DNA of 64,000 nt from Gracilimonas sediminicola. GTDB taxonomy: Bacteria > Bacteroidota > Rhodothermia > Balneolales > Balneolaceae. A program made the translations under genes and the position numbers. Shown here one piece after another: positions 36,084 through 44,696 of the stretch (the first letter of the stretch is position 1; each line of letters opens with the position of its first letter). The stretch is taken from the NCBI RefSeq assembly GCF_024320785.1, contig NZ_JANDBC010000003.1, positions 1 through 64,000 of the forward strand. Reading direction: 5' to 3'. Under the pieces are notes generated by a model, which saw only the letters and a program-made list of their open reading frames with translations, had not been told where the DNA came from and made no database searches.

Positions 36084-36767
36084 CTACCGATTCAGGTAAT
36101 AGGATGTACTTACAAGGAAAAGGTGGCTGATTCCGCCATCACTGAAAACATCCTGCGTGCGATACTGAAGACCCACTTCAAATTTTTGTTTTGAATTGAA
36201 GTACCATCCCAAACCAACGGAAGCACGGTTTTCGGCATCGGCTTCATCTTTATTGAAGGCAGTCATCATTTCATCTTTCACAATCAGGTACTTTTCGCCG
36301 GGATCCAGCTTTTCACCCTCCAGCGGGAAGTCATAACTCAACCGATAACGCAGCCTGTTTTGGTAGGAGCTGGACCGAACGCGCTGTTCCAGTCGCAATC
36401 GGTGAGCAAGTCGCCGATCTCCTAAATAAGAAATAAAACCTACCTGCTGCAGAAACCGGTGCTCGTATTGGTAGCCATCAACCATAGGAGTGGAGAGCCG
36501 GTAATAGTAACCACCGCCGATTTTAGTGCCGGCTGAAAGTCCGTAGGAAAAAGTAAACTGAGGCTCGATATATCGGATGGCGGCTTCGTTGTCGAAATCC
36601 CTGATGGAGTTGAAGACCGAAAGCTTGGTGTTGAAGCCCAGCCGGTCAGAAGACTTCCAGGAATAAGATAGTTCCGGGTTCCAGATGAGGTCCGCTTGCT
36701 GCGAAAAGGCACACACAGGGTAGAGGATAGCAACTGCCAGCAGCGCCTTACATTTCATAAAGTCCAT
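36084..36767 (-). CDS. DUF2490 outer-membrane beta-barrel protein
   Basis: A 227-residue protein with a signal peptide ending near 'CAFSQ'. The mature part is a series of amphipathic strands of the DUF2490 type ('LIWNPELSYSWKSSDR', 'QRVRSSSYQNRLRYRLSYDF'), ending in an aromatic-rich last strand 'HLFLVSTSYYLNR'. A small outer-membrane barrel of unknown role is the most likely reading. The gene upstream (36771) is 3 bp away and also encodes an exported protein, so the two form an operon. Confidence 0.85.
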   Translation of the reverse strand: MDFMKCKALLAVAILYPVCAFSQQADLIWNPELSYSWKSSDRLGFNTKLSVFNSIRDFDNEAAIRYIEPQFTFSYGLSAGTKIGGGYYYRLSTPMVDGYQYEHRFLQQVGFISYLGDRRLAHRLRLEQRVRSSSYQNRLRYRLSYDFPLEGEKLDPGEKYLIVKDEMMTAFNKDEADAENRASVGLGWYFNSKQKFEVGLQYRTQDVFSDGGISHLFLVSTSYYLNR

Positions 36768-36770
36768 GTA

Positions 36771-37367
36771 TTACCAAATGTTATCCAGCGAACGTCTCAC
36801 AATTTTACGTTTCTGAATGAGATTACCGTTTTCATCAAACAGCATTTCAAATGAACCGAGTTCTGTCTTGTTATGTCCGTCAATCTCAATTTCGTAACGA
36901 ATCAACAGGTCTTCGAAATCCTCTTCGAGAATTTTTTTCAACACCTCATCATCGTCGTTTTCGAAAGCAGAAAATTGACGCTGAACACGGGTTAATCTGA
37001 ATGTTGTGTACTGATTGTTTATTTCTTCTGTGATGGTGTTCCGTAAAGCGTGGGGAAGCTCTTCGAATTCGATAAGCTGCTCAACGTCAATGAGCGAACC
37101 TGAAGCATCAAATTCGATACTGTACGGGTGATCTTCCCAATTCAGCTTTACTTCATAGCTGATCATTTCACCGTCCGATTGGCGGTAAAAATCTGCTTTT
37201 TTTGGCTCTTTCCAAAATTGATTTATCAGTGATAAAGCCCTGGCAGGCATGGCATCACGATCAATCGATTTTTCAACCTCATTTTTTGTGTGCTGAGCTG
37301 CACCAAAGCGGGTTGAGGAGAGGATCAGAACCGGCAGAAGTAATAATATTTGGTAATACGTTTTCAT
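36771..37367 (-). CDS. Exported PepSY-like protein, function unknown
   Basis: A 198-residue protein with a signal peptide ending near 'FGAAQ'. Two similar units, each with a strand-turn-strand such as 'YEVKLNWEDHPYSIEFDASG' and 'RYEIEIDGHNKTELGSFEML', resemble tandem PepSY-like modules. Co-transcribed with the DUF2490 barrel (3-bp gap). No specific function can be assigned. Confidence 0.6.
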   Translation of the reverse strand: MKTYYQILLLLPVLILSSTRFGAAQHTKNEVEKSIDRDAMPARALSLINQFWKEPKKADFYRQSDGEMISYEVKLNWEDHPYSIEFDASGSLIDVEQLIEFEELPHALRNTITEEINNQYTTFRLTRVQRQFSAFENDDDEVLKKILEEDFEDLLIRYEIEIDGHNKTELGSFEMLFDENGNLIQKRKIVRRSLDNIW

Positions 37368-37434
37368 ACCGGAATATGGAAAACAGGTATTACCAAATCT
37401 TTAATAGAGGGTTAAGCGTGGATAAAGGGTTGGT

Positions 37435-38235
37435 ATGTTAAGGCAGATCACAAAAAGTCTTTATAAAAAAATGCATCCCCAAAACAGATGGGTTAAATTA
37501 AGTCGACATCTCATCAAAAAACGAACCCATTATATGCGTAATGTTTTTATTTCCGAAAAAGCCTCATTTAACCTCGACGTTCCCTACAAGCTGATTGAAA
37601 CGGGAGATAGTGGAAAGAAACCGCTCATAGTATATTTGCACGGCTACAATCAAAACATAGAATATTTTGAAAAGAAAACTGCCCCGTTGTTAGAACTTGA
37701 AGCTTTTCATTTATTTATTCAGGCTCCATATCCTATTTATGACACCTCCCGAAAGCTTAAAGTATCGCAATGGGGAAGAGCGTGGTATTTGTATGACGGT
37801 TCCCAGCAGCAGTTCTTACAATCGATGGAAAATGCCTCTCGTTTCATTCTGGAAATTATTGAGGATGTGAAAGAAAAGATTGAAATCAGCCGTATATGTC
37901 TGTTCGGCTACTCGATGGGTGGTTACCTGGGTGGATATTTTGCACTGTCGCGCTGGAAGCATGTAAACGATTTAATTGTGATTGGCGGACGCATTAAAAC
38001 GGAAGCCTTTGATGGGAAAAGGGAACAGGCCCGTCACATACGGATATTAGCACTGCACGGAAAAGACGATGACAGTGTATATCCGGAACCACAGCAGGAG
38101 TGCGTGGAACTGTTGAAAAGTGAAGGGTTTAACGCTGAGTTTAAATTAGTGGAAGCAGGACATAAACTGGAGCCAATTTTTATAGTAGAATCGAAAGACT
38201 GGCTGAAGGAATCAGGTTACGTTGAATCAAGTTGA
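37435..38235 (+). CDS. Alpha/beta hydrolase, phospholipase/carboxylesterase-like
   Basis: A 266-residue cytoplasmic hydrolase. 'LIVYLHGYNQN' is the oxyanion loop, 'LFGYSMGGYLGG' the nucleophile Ser elbow, 'ALHGKDDDSVYP' carries the acid and 'VEAGHKLEP' the His. AAAGGG 5 bases ahead of the ATG supports the 37435 start, though the N-terminal 40 residues are basic and poorly conserved in appearance. The family contains lysophospholipases and thioesterases; the substrate is unknown. Confidence 0.85.
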   Translation: MLRQITKSLYKKMHPQNRWVKLSRHLIKKRTHYMRNVFISEKASFNLDVPYKLIETGDSGKKPLIVYLHGYNQNIEYFEKKTAPLLELEAFHLFIQAPYPIYDTSRKLKVSQWGRAWYLYDGSQQQFLQSMENASRFILEIIEDVKEKIEISRICLFGYSMGGYLGGYFALSRWKHVNDLIVIGGRIKTEAFDGKREQARHIRILALHGKDDDSVYPEPQQECVELLKSEGFNAEFKLVEAGHKLEPIFIVESKDWLKESGYVESS

Positions 38236-38353
38236 ATTTTGTTATACTTTAGGCTCTAATGTTTGTTAAGTTATTTTAATTAAACTATTGCAAAGCAGTT
38301 CATAAATCATTACGATATCCCTGAAACCGCTACAAAAAACCCCGCGAACATAA

Positions 38354-39025
38354 ATGAATATATTAGTAATCGAAGATGATCCATCTGTCCGAACGCTTGT
38401 AAAGGCTGTTCTGGAGCACAACGGAAACTCCGTATCCACCGCTGATAATGCGACTGATGGTGAAGCCAATGCTGTAGGTAATGATTTTGATATGATCATA
38501 CTCGATTTGGGTTTACCGGATGGGGATGGCTACGAGGTATGTAAAAATATTCGCGACAAGAATGTCACCACACCCGTTCTGATCCTCTCCGGCGAGCAGG
38601 AAACAGATGTAAAGGTGAAGTGTTTAAAGGTGGGGGCAGATGACTACCTGACCAAACCCTTTAACACCGAAGAATTGATAGCCCGAATGGATGCCATTAA
38701 ACGGCGTACAGAATCGGGAGGGGAGCAGCAGCTTACCTGTGGCGAACTTAAGGTGGATTTACTTAAGCGGGAGTTCTCCATTAAAAGTGAAAAAGTGCAG
38801 CTCACTAATAATGAATTTAATCTGCTGGTTTACTTCCTTAAAAACCGAAATCGCATTATTACACAGGAAGAACTGGCGGAAAAAGTATGGGATATTCACT
38901 TTGATACACAGACCAACTATATCAATGTGTACATCAGTTACCTGAGAAAGAAAATCCGCGAACATTCTGAGGTGGACTATATTGAAACCATTCGCAAAAA
39001 AGGATTTGTATTCCGTTGCGAATAA
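38354..39025 (+). CDS. OmpR-family response regulator (orphan)
   Basis: A 223-residue DNA-binding regulator. The receiver domain (1-118) has the acidic pair Asp8-Asp9, phospho-acceptor Asp51 ('ILDLGLPDGDG'), Ser79 and Lys101 ('DDYLTKPF'). The winged-helix domain runs from about 128 to the end, with 'TNNEFNLLVYFLKN' and 'NYINVYISYLRKKI'. No histidine kinase gene is adjacent. A strong terminator follows, so trmH is probably transcribed separately. Confidence 0.93.
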   Translation: MNILVIEDDPSVRTLVKAVLEHNGNSVSTADNATDGEANAVGNDFDMIILDLGLPDGDGYEVCKNIRDKNVTTPVLILSGEQETDVKVKCLKVGADDYLTKPFNTEELIARMDAIKRRTESGGEQQLTCGELKVDLLKREFSIKSEKVQLTNNEFNLLVYFLKNRNRIITQEELAEKVWDIHFDTQTNYINVYISYLRKKIREHSEVDYIETIRKKGFVFRCE

Positions 39026-39044
39026 CATTTTAAATGAATTTATC

Positions 39045-39086
39045 AGCCTCGTATGCTATAGCCGTGTACGAGGCTTTTTTATTTTT
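39045..39086 (+). terminator. Terminator after the response regulator gene
   Basis: AGCCTCGTA pairs with TACGAGGCT (39045-39053 and 39067-39075) across a 13-base loop, followed by TTTTTATTTTT. Confidence 0.9.
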
Positions 39087-39091
39087 AGCTT

Positions 39092-39784
39092 ATGGATGCA
39101 TCTACAAGGCAGGCAATCACCGAACACCTGAAGGAATTTGCCACTGAGGCACGGTGGCAAAAGATTCAAGAAGTTGTACAGCAACGCACCCGGCATATTT
39201 GTGTGGTGGTTGAAGATATTTACCAGCCTCATAATGCCAGTGCGGTATTGCGGAGCTGTGACGGATTTGGCATTCAGGATGTGCATATCATTGAACACTC
39301 CAACACTTTCGATGCTTCCACGCAGGTTACCATAGGCGCCGATCAGTGGCTGACTTTGCACCGGTACAGGGAAAAGCGAAAGGATAACACCGAGCTTTGT
39401 TTTAACAGGCTAAAGGAGCAGGGGTTTAAAGTGATAGCAACCTCGCCGCATGAAAATGATACCAACCTGAACGATTTACCTCTTGATCAGAAAACAGCGC
39501 TCGTTTTTGGAACCGAACTTGACGGAATTAGTGAGCGGGCTAAAGAAATGGCAGATGGTTTTGTCAAAATTCCCATGACCGGCTTCAGCGAAAGCTTTAA
39601 TATTTCTGTGAGCGCAGCGGTTTGCCTGTATAACGTAACCCGGCGACTCAGAGCCTCAGAAATAAACTGGAAGCTCTCCGATAACGAACTTGAAGAGTTA
39701 AAATATCAGTGGCTAAAAAAATCCATTAAAGCCGGCGAACAAATCGAAAAAGCTTTCCTGCAAGAAAAAGGGCTGTCTCTTTAA
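39092..39784 (+). CDS. trmH: tRNA (guanosine-2'-O)-methyltransferase TrmH
   Basis: A 230-residue SpoU/TrmH methyltransferase with a C-terminal knot: 'NASAVLRSCDGFGIQDVHII' (motif 1), 'ALVFGTELDGIS' (motif 2) and 'IPMTGFSESFNISVSAAVCL' (motif 3). The TrmH-type N-terminus ('RQAITEHLKEF', 'RHICVVVEDIYQPHN') and the helical C-terminal extension fit the enzyme that forms Gm18 in tRNA. It converges with the M28 peptidase gene. Confidence 0.92.
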   Translation: MDASTRQAITEHLKEFATEARWQKIQEVVQQRTRHICVVVEDIYQPHNASAVLRSCDGFGIQDVHIIEHSNTFDASTQVTIGADQWLTLHRYREKRKDNTELCFNRLKEQGFKVIATSPHENDTNLNDLPLDQKTALVFGTELDGISERAKEMADGFVKIPMTGFSESFNISVSAAVCLYNVTRRLRASEINWKLSDNELEELKYQWLKKSIKAGEQIEKAFLQEKGLSL

Positions 39785-39787
39785 GGA

Positions 39788-41182
39788 TTACCGGGGCAGC
39801 CTTTCTTCAATATCTGCCACGGCATAGGCAAATACAGCCATGGTAGCCACGCACTCATTGAAGTCTTCCTTGTTCAGCTTGTCCATGGTATCGGCGCCTG
39901 TGTGGTGGTACCAGAAGTAGCGGGAGCCATCCACAACCAAACCCATTCCGGGTACACCATCTCGCATCAACGGACCAATATCTGCTCCGCCTCCGCCTTT
40001 GGTAACCTGTCCTGATTCGATAGGCTGCAGGGTAGTGCCGATTTCAGACAGAATATCATAAGCGCGTTCACTTCCAGAAAACCCAAACCCGATGGGGTCA
40101 AAAACCCCGGCATCAGATTCAATAGCCAGTACATGGTTTTCCAGAGATTTCTCTTCCTCTTTTACCCAACGGTGATACTCTTCCGCACCGCGCAGTCCGT
40201 TCTCCTCATTGGTCCATAGTACTACCCGAATGGTTCGTTTGGGTTTGATGCCCAATTCATTCATTAATCGAACGGCTTCCCATGCAGCAATACAACCTCC
40301 GCCATCGTCCATCACGCCCTGACCCACATCCCAGGAATCAATATGTCCTCCCATCACTATAATTTCTTCCGGGAATTCGGTTCCTTTTATCTCGGCGATC
40401 ACATTTCGGGATTCAGTATCCGGCAGTGTCCGGGCCTGAATGTTCAGGTTGATCTCAATCTTCTCGCCCCGGTCATATAATCGTTGTATCAACATGGCAT
40501 CTTCTATGGTGATGGCTGCATGGGGAATCTTCTTCACTTCATCGTCATAATACATGGTTCCGGTATGCGGAGTTTGCATAGAATAAGGGCCGACCGATCG
40601 AATGATACTTGCCACTGCGCCATGCCTTGCTGCCTCGATGGCACCGTTTACCCGATATTGTACGGTACGGCCGTAGGACGTAAATTCAGCGTTATACAGA
40701 ACAATCTTTCCTTCTACCTGATCTTTAACCTTCTCCAGTTCGTCAAAACTTTTAACCACAATTACTTCGGCTGATATTCCGCCCTCCGGAGTGGCGACAC
40801 TGCCCCCAAGGCTGAGCATAGGTAAATCCTTTTTTCGGGGTGAGAGCAAGGTGGCCGACTCCTCGCCGCGTACCCAATGAGGAACCATCACCGGCTGGGT
40901 CCACACTTTATCAAAGCCGTCTTCTTCCATGGTTTCCACAATCCAGTCGATAGAATTTTCCAGATTTTCAGAACCACTGAATCGAGGTCCAAAAGTATCG
41001 GCCATGTAGGTGAGGCGTTCCCAGGCTACATCACTGCCCATCGCTTTTTGAATAAGCTGTTGAGCATGTTCTTTGTGCTGATTGGTGAGCACCGATTGTG
41101 CCTTCATAAAGTCTGGAGAAAGGAGGAATACAGAGAGGAGAATGGGTAGGATGTATTTCATGGCATTGTATGATTGATTCAT
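39788..41182 (-). CDS. Secreted M28-family metallopeptidase
   Basis: A 464-residue exopeptidase resembling carboxypeptidase Q / glutamate carboxypeptidase-like M28 enzymes. A signal peptide starts at Met8 (alternative start 41161) and ends near 'DFMKAQ'. A PA domain is inserted at about 120-240. Zinc ligands are visible in 'MGGHIDSWD', 'VMDDGGGC', 'WTNEENGLRGAE', 'IESDAG' and 'YHHTGADT'. It is monocistronic and convergent with trmH. Confidence 0.92.
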   Translation of the reverse strand: MNQSYNAMKYILPILLSVFLLSPDFMKAQSVLTNQHKEHAQQLIQKAMGSDVAWERLTYMADTFGPRFSGSENLENSIDWIVETMEEDGFDKVWTQPVMVPHWVRGEESATLLSPRKKDLPMLSLGGSVATPEGGISAEVIVVKSFDELEKVKDQVEGKIVLYNAEFTSYGRTVQYRVNGAIEAARHGAVASIIRSVGPYSMQTPHTGTMYYDDEVKKIPHAAITIEDAMLIQRLYDRGEKIEINLNIQARTLPDTESRNVIAEIKGTEFPEEIIVMGGHIDSWDVGQGVMDDGGGCIAAWEAVRLMNELGIKPKRTIRVVLWTNEENGLRGAEEYHRWVKEEEKSLENHVLAIESDAGVFDPIGFGFSGSERAYDILSEIGTTLQPIESGQVTKGGGGADIGPLMRDGVPGMGLVVDGSRYFWYHHTGADTMDKLNKEDFNECVATMAVFAYAVADIEERLPR

Positions 41183-41227
41183 TTTTGGGAACGAATCAAA
41201 GAAAGGGAAAAGCGATGTTCAATGCCA

Positions 41228-41261
41228 CAAAAAACCCCGGATATAAATTATAAGCGGGGCT
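41228..41261 (-). terminator. Terminator of the M23 peptidase gene
   Basis: On the minus strand AGCCCCG pairs with CGGGGTT (one G-U pair) across a 15-base loop and is followed by a run of T residues. It begins 12 bp after the stop at 41273. Confidence 0.85.
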
Positions 41262-41272
41262 GGGTAAGTCGG

Positions 41273-42247
41273 TTAGTCGAGAGAGTTTTTATTCGTCTCT
41301 GATATCTCTTTAAACATCGCATATTCTTCCGGGGAAGTATCAGCGAAGAGATAGTAGATCGGATCTACCGGCTCGCCTTTGAAATGAACTTCGTAATGAA
41401 GGTGAGGTCCTTCAGAAAGTCCGGAATCTCCGGCCATGCCGATTTGCTCGCCACGCTCTACTTCACTTCCGTTCTTAATGCCTTTAGCCAAGCCGGAAAG
41501 GTGTGCGTATAACGTTTCGAAGCCAAAGCCATGATCTACAATTACTACAAGGCCAAGGGTTCCTTTACGTCCTGCAAATCGGATTTTACCGTTTCCGGTT
41601 GTAAATACGGGATCTCCGATATCTGCCCGGAAGTCCAATCCATTGTGCCGGCGGTTGTATTTCAGGATCGGGTGGTAGCGAACGCCATAACCACTCAATA
41701 GAATACCAGAGGTGGGTTTGATAGCCGGGATATGGCTCATCTTCTCTTTATTCACGTTGTACTGGCTTTTAATTTCTTCAAAGCTCAATTTCTGAATGCC
41801 AATACGCCGCTCGAGGTTATCTACTTTGGAGGCTGTCCATTTCAATAATTCCGAAGTGGATTCATTATATACGTCAAATTCGTTATAAGGATCAGAACCA
41901 CCTACACCGGCCTGTCGTTCTTCGTAGGAAATTTGATCCATCCCCAGTACAGAGCGGTACATCTCATTATCCTTTTCAGCTATAGCCGTGATTTGTTCAT
42001 CCAAATCCACAAGCGCATCTTTGGTGCTTTCCAGCTGTTCGTAGAGGGCTTCATTTTCGGCTTTAAGTGCGAGTTCAGCCGGGGTTCCGATATAGGTAGA
42101 GAGGAGGATAATACCGATGCCGGTTAACACCACACCGGACAAGATCCAAATAGAAAGGTTATAAACAACCTGTTCGAGGCGATTGTACTCAATAGGCACA
42201 AATTCGCAATTCGTTTCGTCGTAGTAATAGTGATTTTTTATTGACAT
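41273..42247 (-). CDS. Membrane-anchored M23 (LytM) endopeptidase
   Basis: A 324-residue bitopic protein, probably a murein endopeptidase or an amidase activator. A cytoplasmic N-terminus is followed by a membrane helix (about 28-52) and a coiled coil (60-100). The LytM domain (about 180-305) has His201 and Asp205 ('RHNGLDFR'), His249 ('YAHL') and His282/His284 ('GPHLHYE'). All zinc and catalytic residues are present, so it is likely active. It follows hprK with an 83-bp gap on the same strand. Confidence 0.92.
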   Translation of the reverse strand: MSIKNHYYYDETNCEFVPIEYNRLEQVVYNLSIWILSGVVLTGIGIILLSTYIGTPAELALKAENEALYEQLESTKDALVDLDEQITAIAEKDNEMYRSVLGMDQISYEERQAGVGGSDPYNEFDVYNESTSELLKWTASKVDNLERRIGIQKLSFEEIKSQYNVNKEKMSHIPAIKPTSGILLSGYGVRYHPILKYNRRHNGLDFRADIGDPVFTTGNGKIRFAGRKGTLGLVVIVDHGFGFETLYAHLSGLAKGIKNGSEVERGEQIGMAGDSGLSEGPHLHYEVHFKGEPVDPIYYLFADTSPEEYAMFKEISETNKNSLD

Positions 42248-42330
42248 ATACTAACCTTGTTCCAAAACTTGCCTAAGATAGTAACCTTCGTATCACATTC
42301 AAAGAGTAAGCCGGAACTCTAATGTTACAG

Positions 42331-43362
42331 TTATTCAATATCTCCTTCAAAGTATTCGATAGCTCTTTTAGGAGTCATGTCCCGTCCTTTTGTTTTTTCG
42401 CCAATGCTCGACTTAATCCTTTCCTGGAATGCTTTTGCGGGATCGTACCCATAATGTTTCAATAAATAATTCATAGCAATTACTTCTGCTATCACCGTAA
42501 TGTTTTTACCCGGTGTGATAGGGAGATGGATGAGGGGAATTTCCAATCCTAATACATTTACTGAATCGTGATTTAAACCGGTTCGTTCTACCTCGCGGGT
42601 TTCATCCCAAAGGGTCAGTTCCAAAACCACCTCTAATCGTTTTTGGTATCGGATAGCGCGAATCCCAAACATCGACATTACATCCACGATACCGAGCCCT
42701 CTGATTTCCATAAAGTGTTTACTCATTTCCGTAGCCGACGACATCAACACGTTGTTCTTTTTGGTAAGCATCACAACGTCATCAGCTACCAGGCGGTGTC
42801 CGCGTTCAACCAGGTCGAGAGCAACCTCACTTTTACCGATACCGGACTTTCCCGCTACCAAAATCCCGATTCCATATACATCCATCATTGAACCGTGAAC
42901 CATAGTTTGAATGGCGAACTGATCTTCCAGGAAATCCCGCAGAATGTACATAAAACGGGTGGTTTCAAGGGGGGTGGAGAAGATGGGAATGTTGGCTTCC
43001 TTGGCAATCTGGAATAAATTCTCGGGCAGCTTATTGCTATCGGTGAGAAAGATAACCGGGATATCAAACTGCGTGATATTCCGGAACGACTCTTCCTGCT
43101 TGTCTTTACCCATGTGCTCCAGAAACTGGGTTTCGGTATTCCCGATAATTTGAATTCGTTGGTAGGTAAAAAGCTTTTTATACCCGGCAAGCGCCAATCC
43201 CGGCCGGTGTAAATCGGCTTCCACCACATAATGGTCTTCAGCACAATTTTCAGATACGCACGCTTCTAAATTAATATTTACGCGCTCTCGCAGTTTTTTA
43301 ACAAGGTAAGCCACGCTAATCTTGTCTTTGCGCGGAATTGGTGCTTGGGGCGAAAATGGCAT
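42331..43362 (-). CDS. hprK: HPr kinase/phosphorylase HprK
   Basis: A 343-residue bifunctional enzyme that in Firmicutes phosphorylates HPr on Ser46. The N-terminal regulatory domain covers about 1-135. The P-loop is GKSGIGKS (171-178), the catalytic His lies in 'MVHGSMMDVYG', and the family signature 'MEIRGLGIVDV' is at 218-228. No HPr or PTS enzyme is in the window; outside Firmicutes such HprK proteins often lack a sugar PTS. hpf lies 18 bp upstream, and the order xerC-hpf-hprK suggests one transcript. Confidence 0.95.
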   Translation of the reverse strand: MPFSPQAPIPRKDKISVAYLVKKLRERVNINLEACVSENCAEDHYVVEADLHRPGLALAGYKKLFTYQRIQIIGNTETQFLEHMGKDKQEESFRNITQFDIPVIFLTDSNKLPENLFQIAKEANIPIFSTPLETTRFMYILRDFLEDQFAIQTMVHGSMMDVYGIGILVAGKSGIGKSEVALDLVERGHRLVADDVVMLTKKNNVLMSSATEMSKHFMEIRGLGIVDVMSMFGIRAIRYQKRLEVVLELTLWDETREVERTGLNHDSVNVLGLEIPLIHLPITPGKNITVIAEVIAMNYLLKHYGYDPAKAFQERIKSSIGEKTKGRDMTPKRAIEYFEGDIE

Positions 43363-43380
43363 AGATTTTAAATTATATGT

Positions 43381-43680
43381 TTAGTTGACAGCGTGCATTT
43401 TTTCCTTGTACTTCTTCAGCTGTCGGCTTACGGTTTCTACCGCATTATGCACAGCCTGTTCGTAGGAGCCGGCCGATTCTTTCGCCGTTAAAACTTTACG
43501 GGGCACTTTTACAATAATTTCAGCCTGCTGTGGATTTTCATCGGAGGGAGTAGGTTGCAAAATAATATCGCACATTACAATCCGGTCATAAAACTGTTCC
43601 AGTTTCTCCACACTGTCTCTGCAATATTGTTGAAGGTCAGCGCTGGCTTCAAAATGGCGTGCTGTGAATGTAGTTTTCAT
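43381..43680 (-). CDS. hpf: Ribosome hibernation-promoting factor, short form
   Basis: A 99-residue HPF/RaiA protein: beta-alpha-beta-beta-beta-alpha fold with 'TARHFEASADLQQYCRDSVE' and 'YEQAVHNAVETVSRQLKKYK'. There is no long-form dimerisation tail. It binds 30S subunits and promotes inactive dimers in stationary phase. It sits between xerC (32-bp gap) and hprK (18-bp gap). Confidence 0.93.
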   Translation of the reverse strand: MKTTFTARHFEASADLQQYCRDSVEKLEQFYDRIVMCDIILQPTPSDENPQQAEIIVKVPRKVLTAKESAGSYEQAVHNAVETVSRQLKKYKEKMHAVN

Positions 43681-43712
43681 ATTCTACTCCTTAATTTATA
43701 GTTGTGTAATTA

Positions 43713-44630
43713 TTACGTTTTTGCTCTTGGGTGGGCCTGCTCATACACATTCTTAAGCCTTTCCATGCTTGTGTGCGTGTAAACCTGCGTTGCCGCTAAG
43801 TTGGCATGCCCTAAAAACTCTTTGATGATTCTTATATCCGCTCCGTTGTCGAGCATGTGGGTTGCAAAACTGTGCCTTAAAACGTGTGGACTTTTCTGGG
43901 TGACCTCACTGGTCTGTTTTAAATAATTTTCTACCATCGACTGAACGGCCCGGTCATAAATCCGCTGACCGCTTGCTGCAAGGAACAGTGCTTTTTTTGC
44001 GTCGCTATCGGTTCGTTCTCCGTATAATTCCGGTCTTCTTTCAATGAATTGCTTTAAGATGGAAGCCACTGTATTACCCAATGGAATAATCCGTTGTTTA
44101 TTGCCCTTACCGTGTACGGTAACTTGCCGTTGTTTTAAGTCAATGTCCGTAACATTCAGTCCGGTCAACTCACTCAGCCGCATTCCGGTTCCATAAAAAA
44201 GCTCGAGGATCGCTCTGTCCTGCAGTCCGCTTATGGTGTCGGTATCCACACTGTCCATCATGCGGGAAATGTCTTCCACAGTAGCTGTTTTGGGTAGTGT
44301 CTGTTCTTTTTTGGGTACAACCAGCAGGTGGGCGGGGTTTTTGTCAATGTGTCCCCGCTTAAAGCAGTATTTAAAAAAAGATCGGAGTGCGGCAACCTTG
44401 CGGGCAATGGATGTTTTTGCCAATCCCTTTTCGGAAAGATCTCCCAGCCATAAACGGATGTTTAAGCGGGTGATCGATGAAATATCAACCTGTTCATCTG
44501 TCTGTTCATTTACTTCTGCTGTGAATTCGAGAAAAGAACTCAGGTCATTTTGATAAGAGGTAATGGTATGTTCCGAAGCATTTCGTTCTACACTCAGGTA
44601 TTTCAGATATTTCTCGATCAATGCTTTCAT
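43713..44630 (-). CDS. xerC: Chromosomal tyrosine recombinase XerC/XerD
   Basis: A 305-residue recombinase that would resolve chromosome dimers at dif. Active-site residues are Arg151 ('GTGMRLSEL'), Lys175 ('HGKGNKQR'), His249-x-x-Arg252 ('HVLRHSFATH'), His275 ('LGHAN') and Tyr284 ('QVYTH'). It lacks the extra segment of the integron integrase at 1475. XerC and XerD cannot be told apart with certainty here; the linkage to hpf and hprK favours the housekeeping role. Confidence 0.9.
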   Translation of the reverse strand: MKALIEKYLKYLSVERNASEHTITSYQNDLSSFLEFTAEVNEQTDEQVDISSITRLNIRLWLGDLSEKGLAKTSIARKVAALRSFFKYCFKRGHIDKNPAHLLVVPKKEQTLPKTATVEDISRMMDSVDTDTISGLQDRAILELFYGTGMRLSELTGLNVTDIDLKQRQVTVHGKGNKQRIIPLGNTVASILKQFIERRPELYGERTDSDAKKALFLAASGQRIYDRAVQSMVENYLKQTSEVTQKSPHVLRHSFATHMLDNGADIRIIKEFLGHANLAATQVYTHTSMERLKNVYEQAHPRAKT

Positions 44631-44696
44631 ACATCTTAAATATGTCTATGTATCTGCAAAAAAGAAAACACTTATTAGTGAAGAACAGATAAATTT

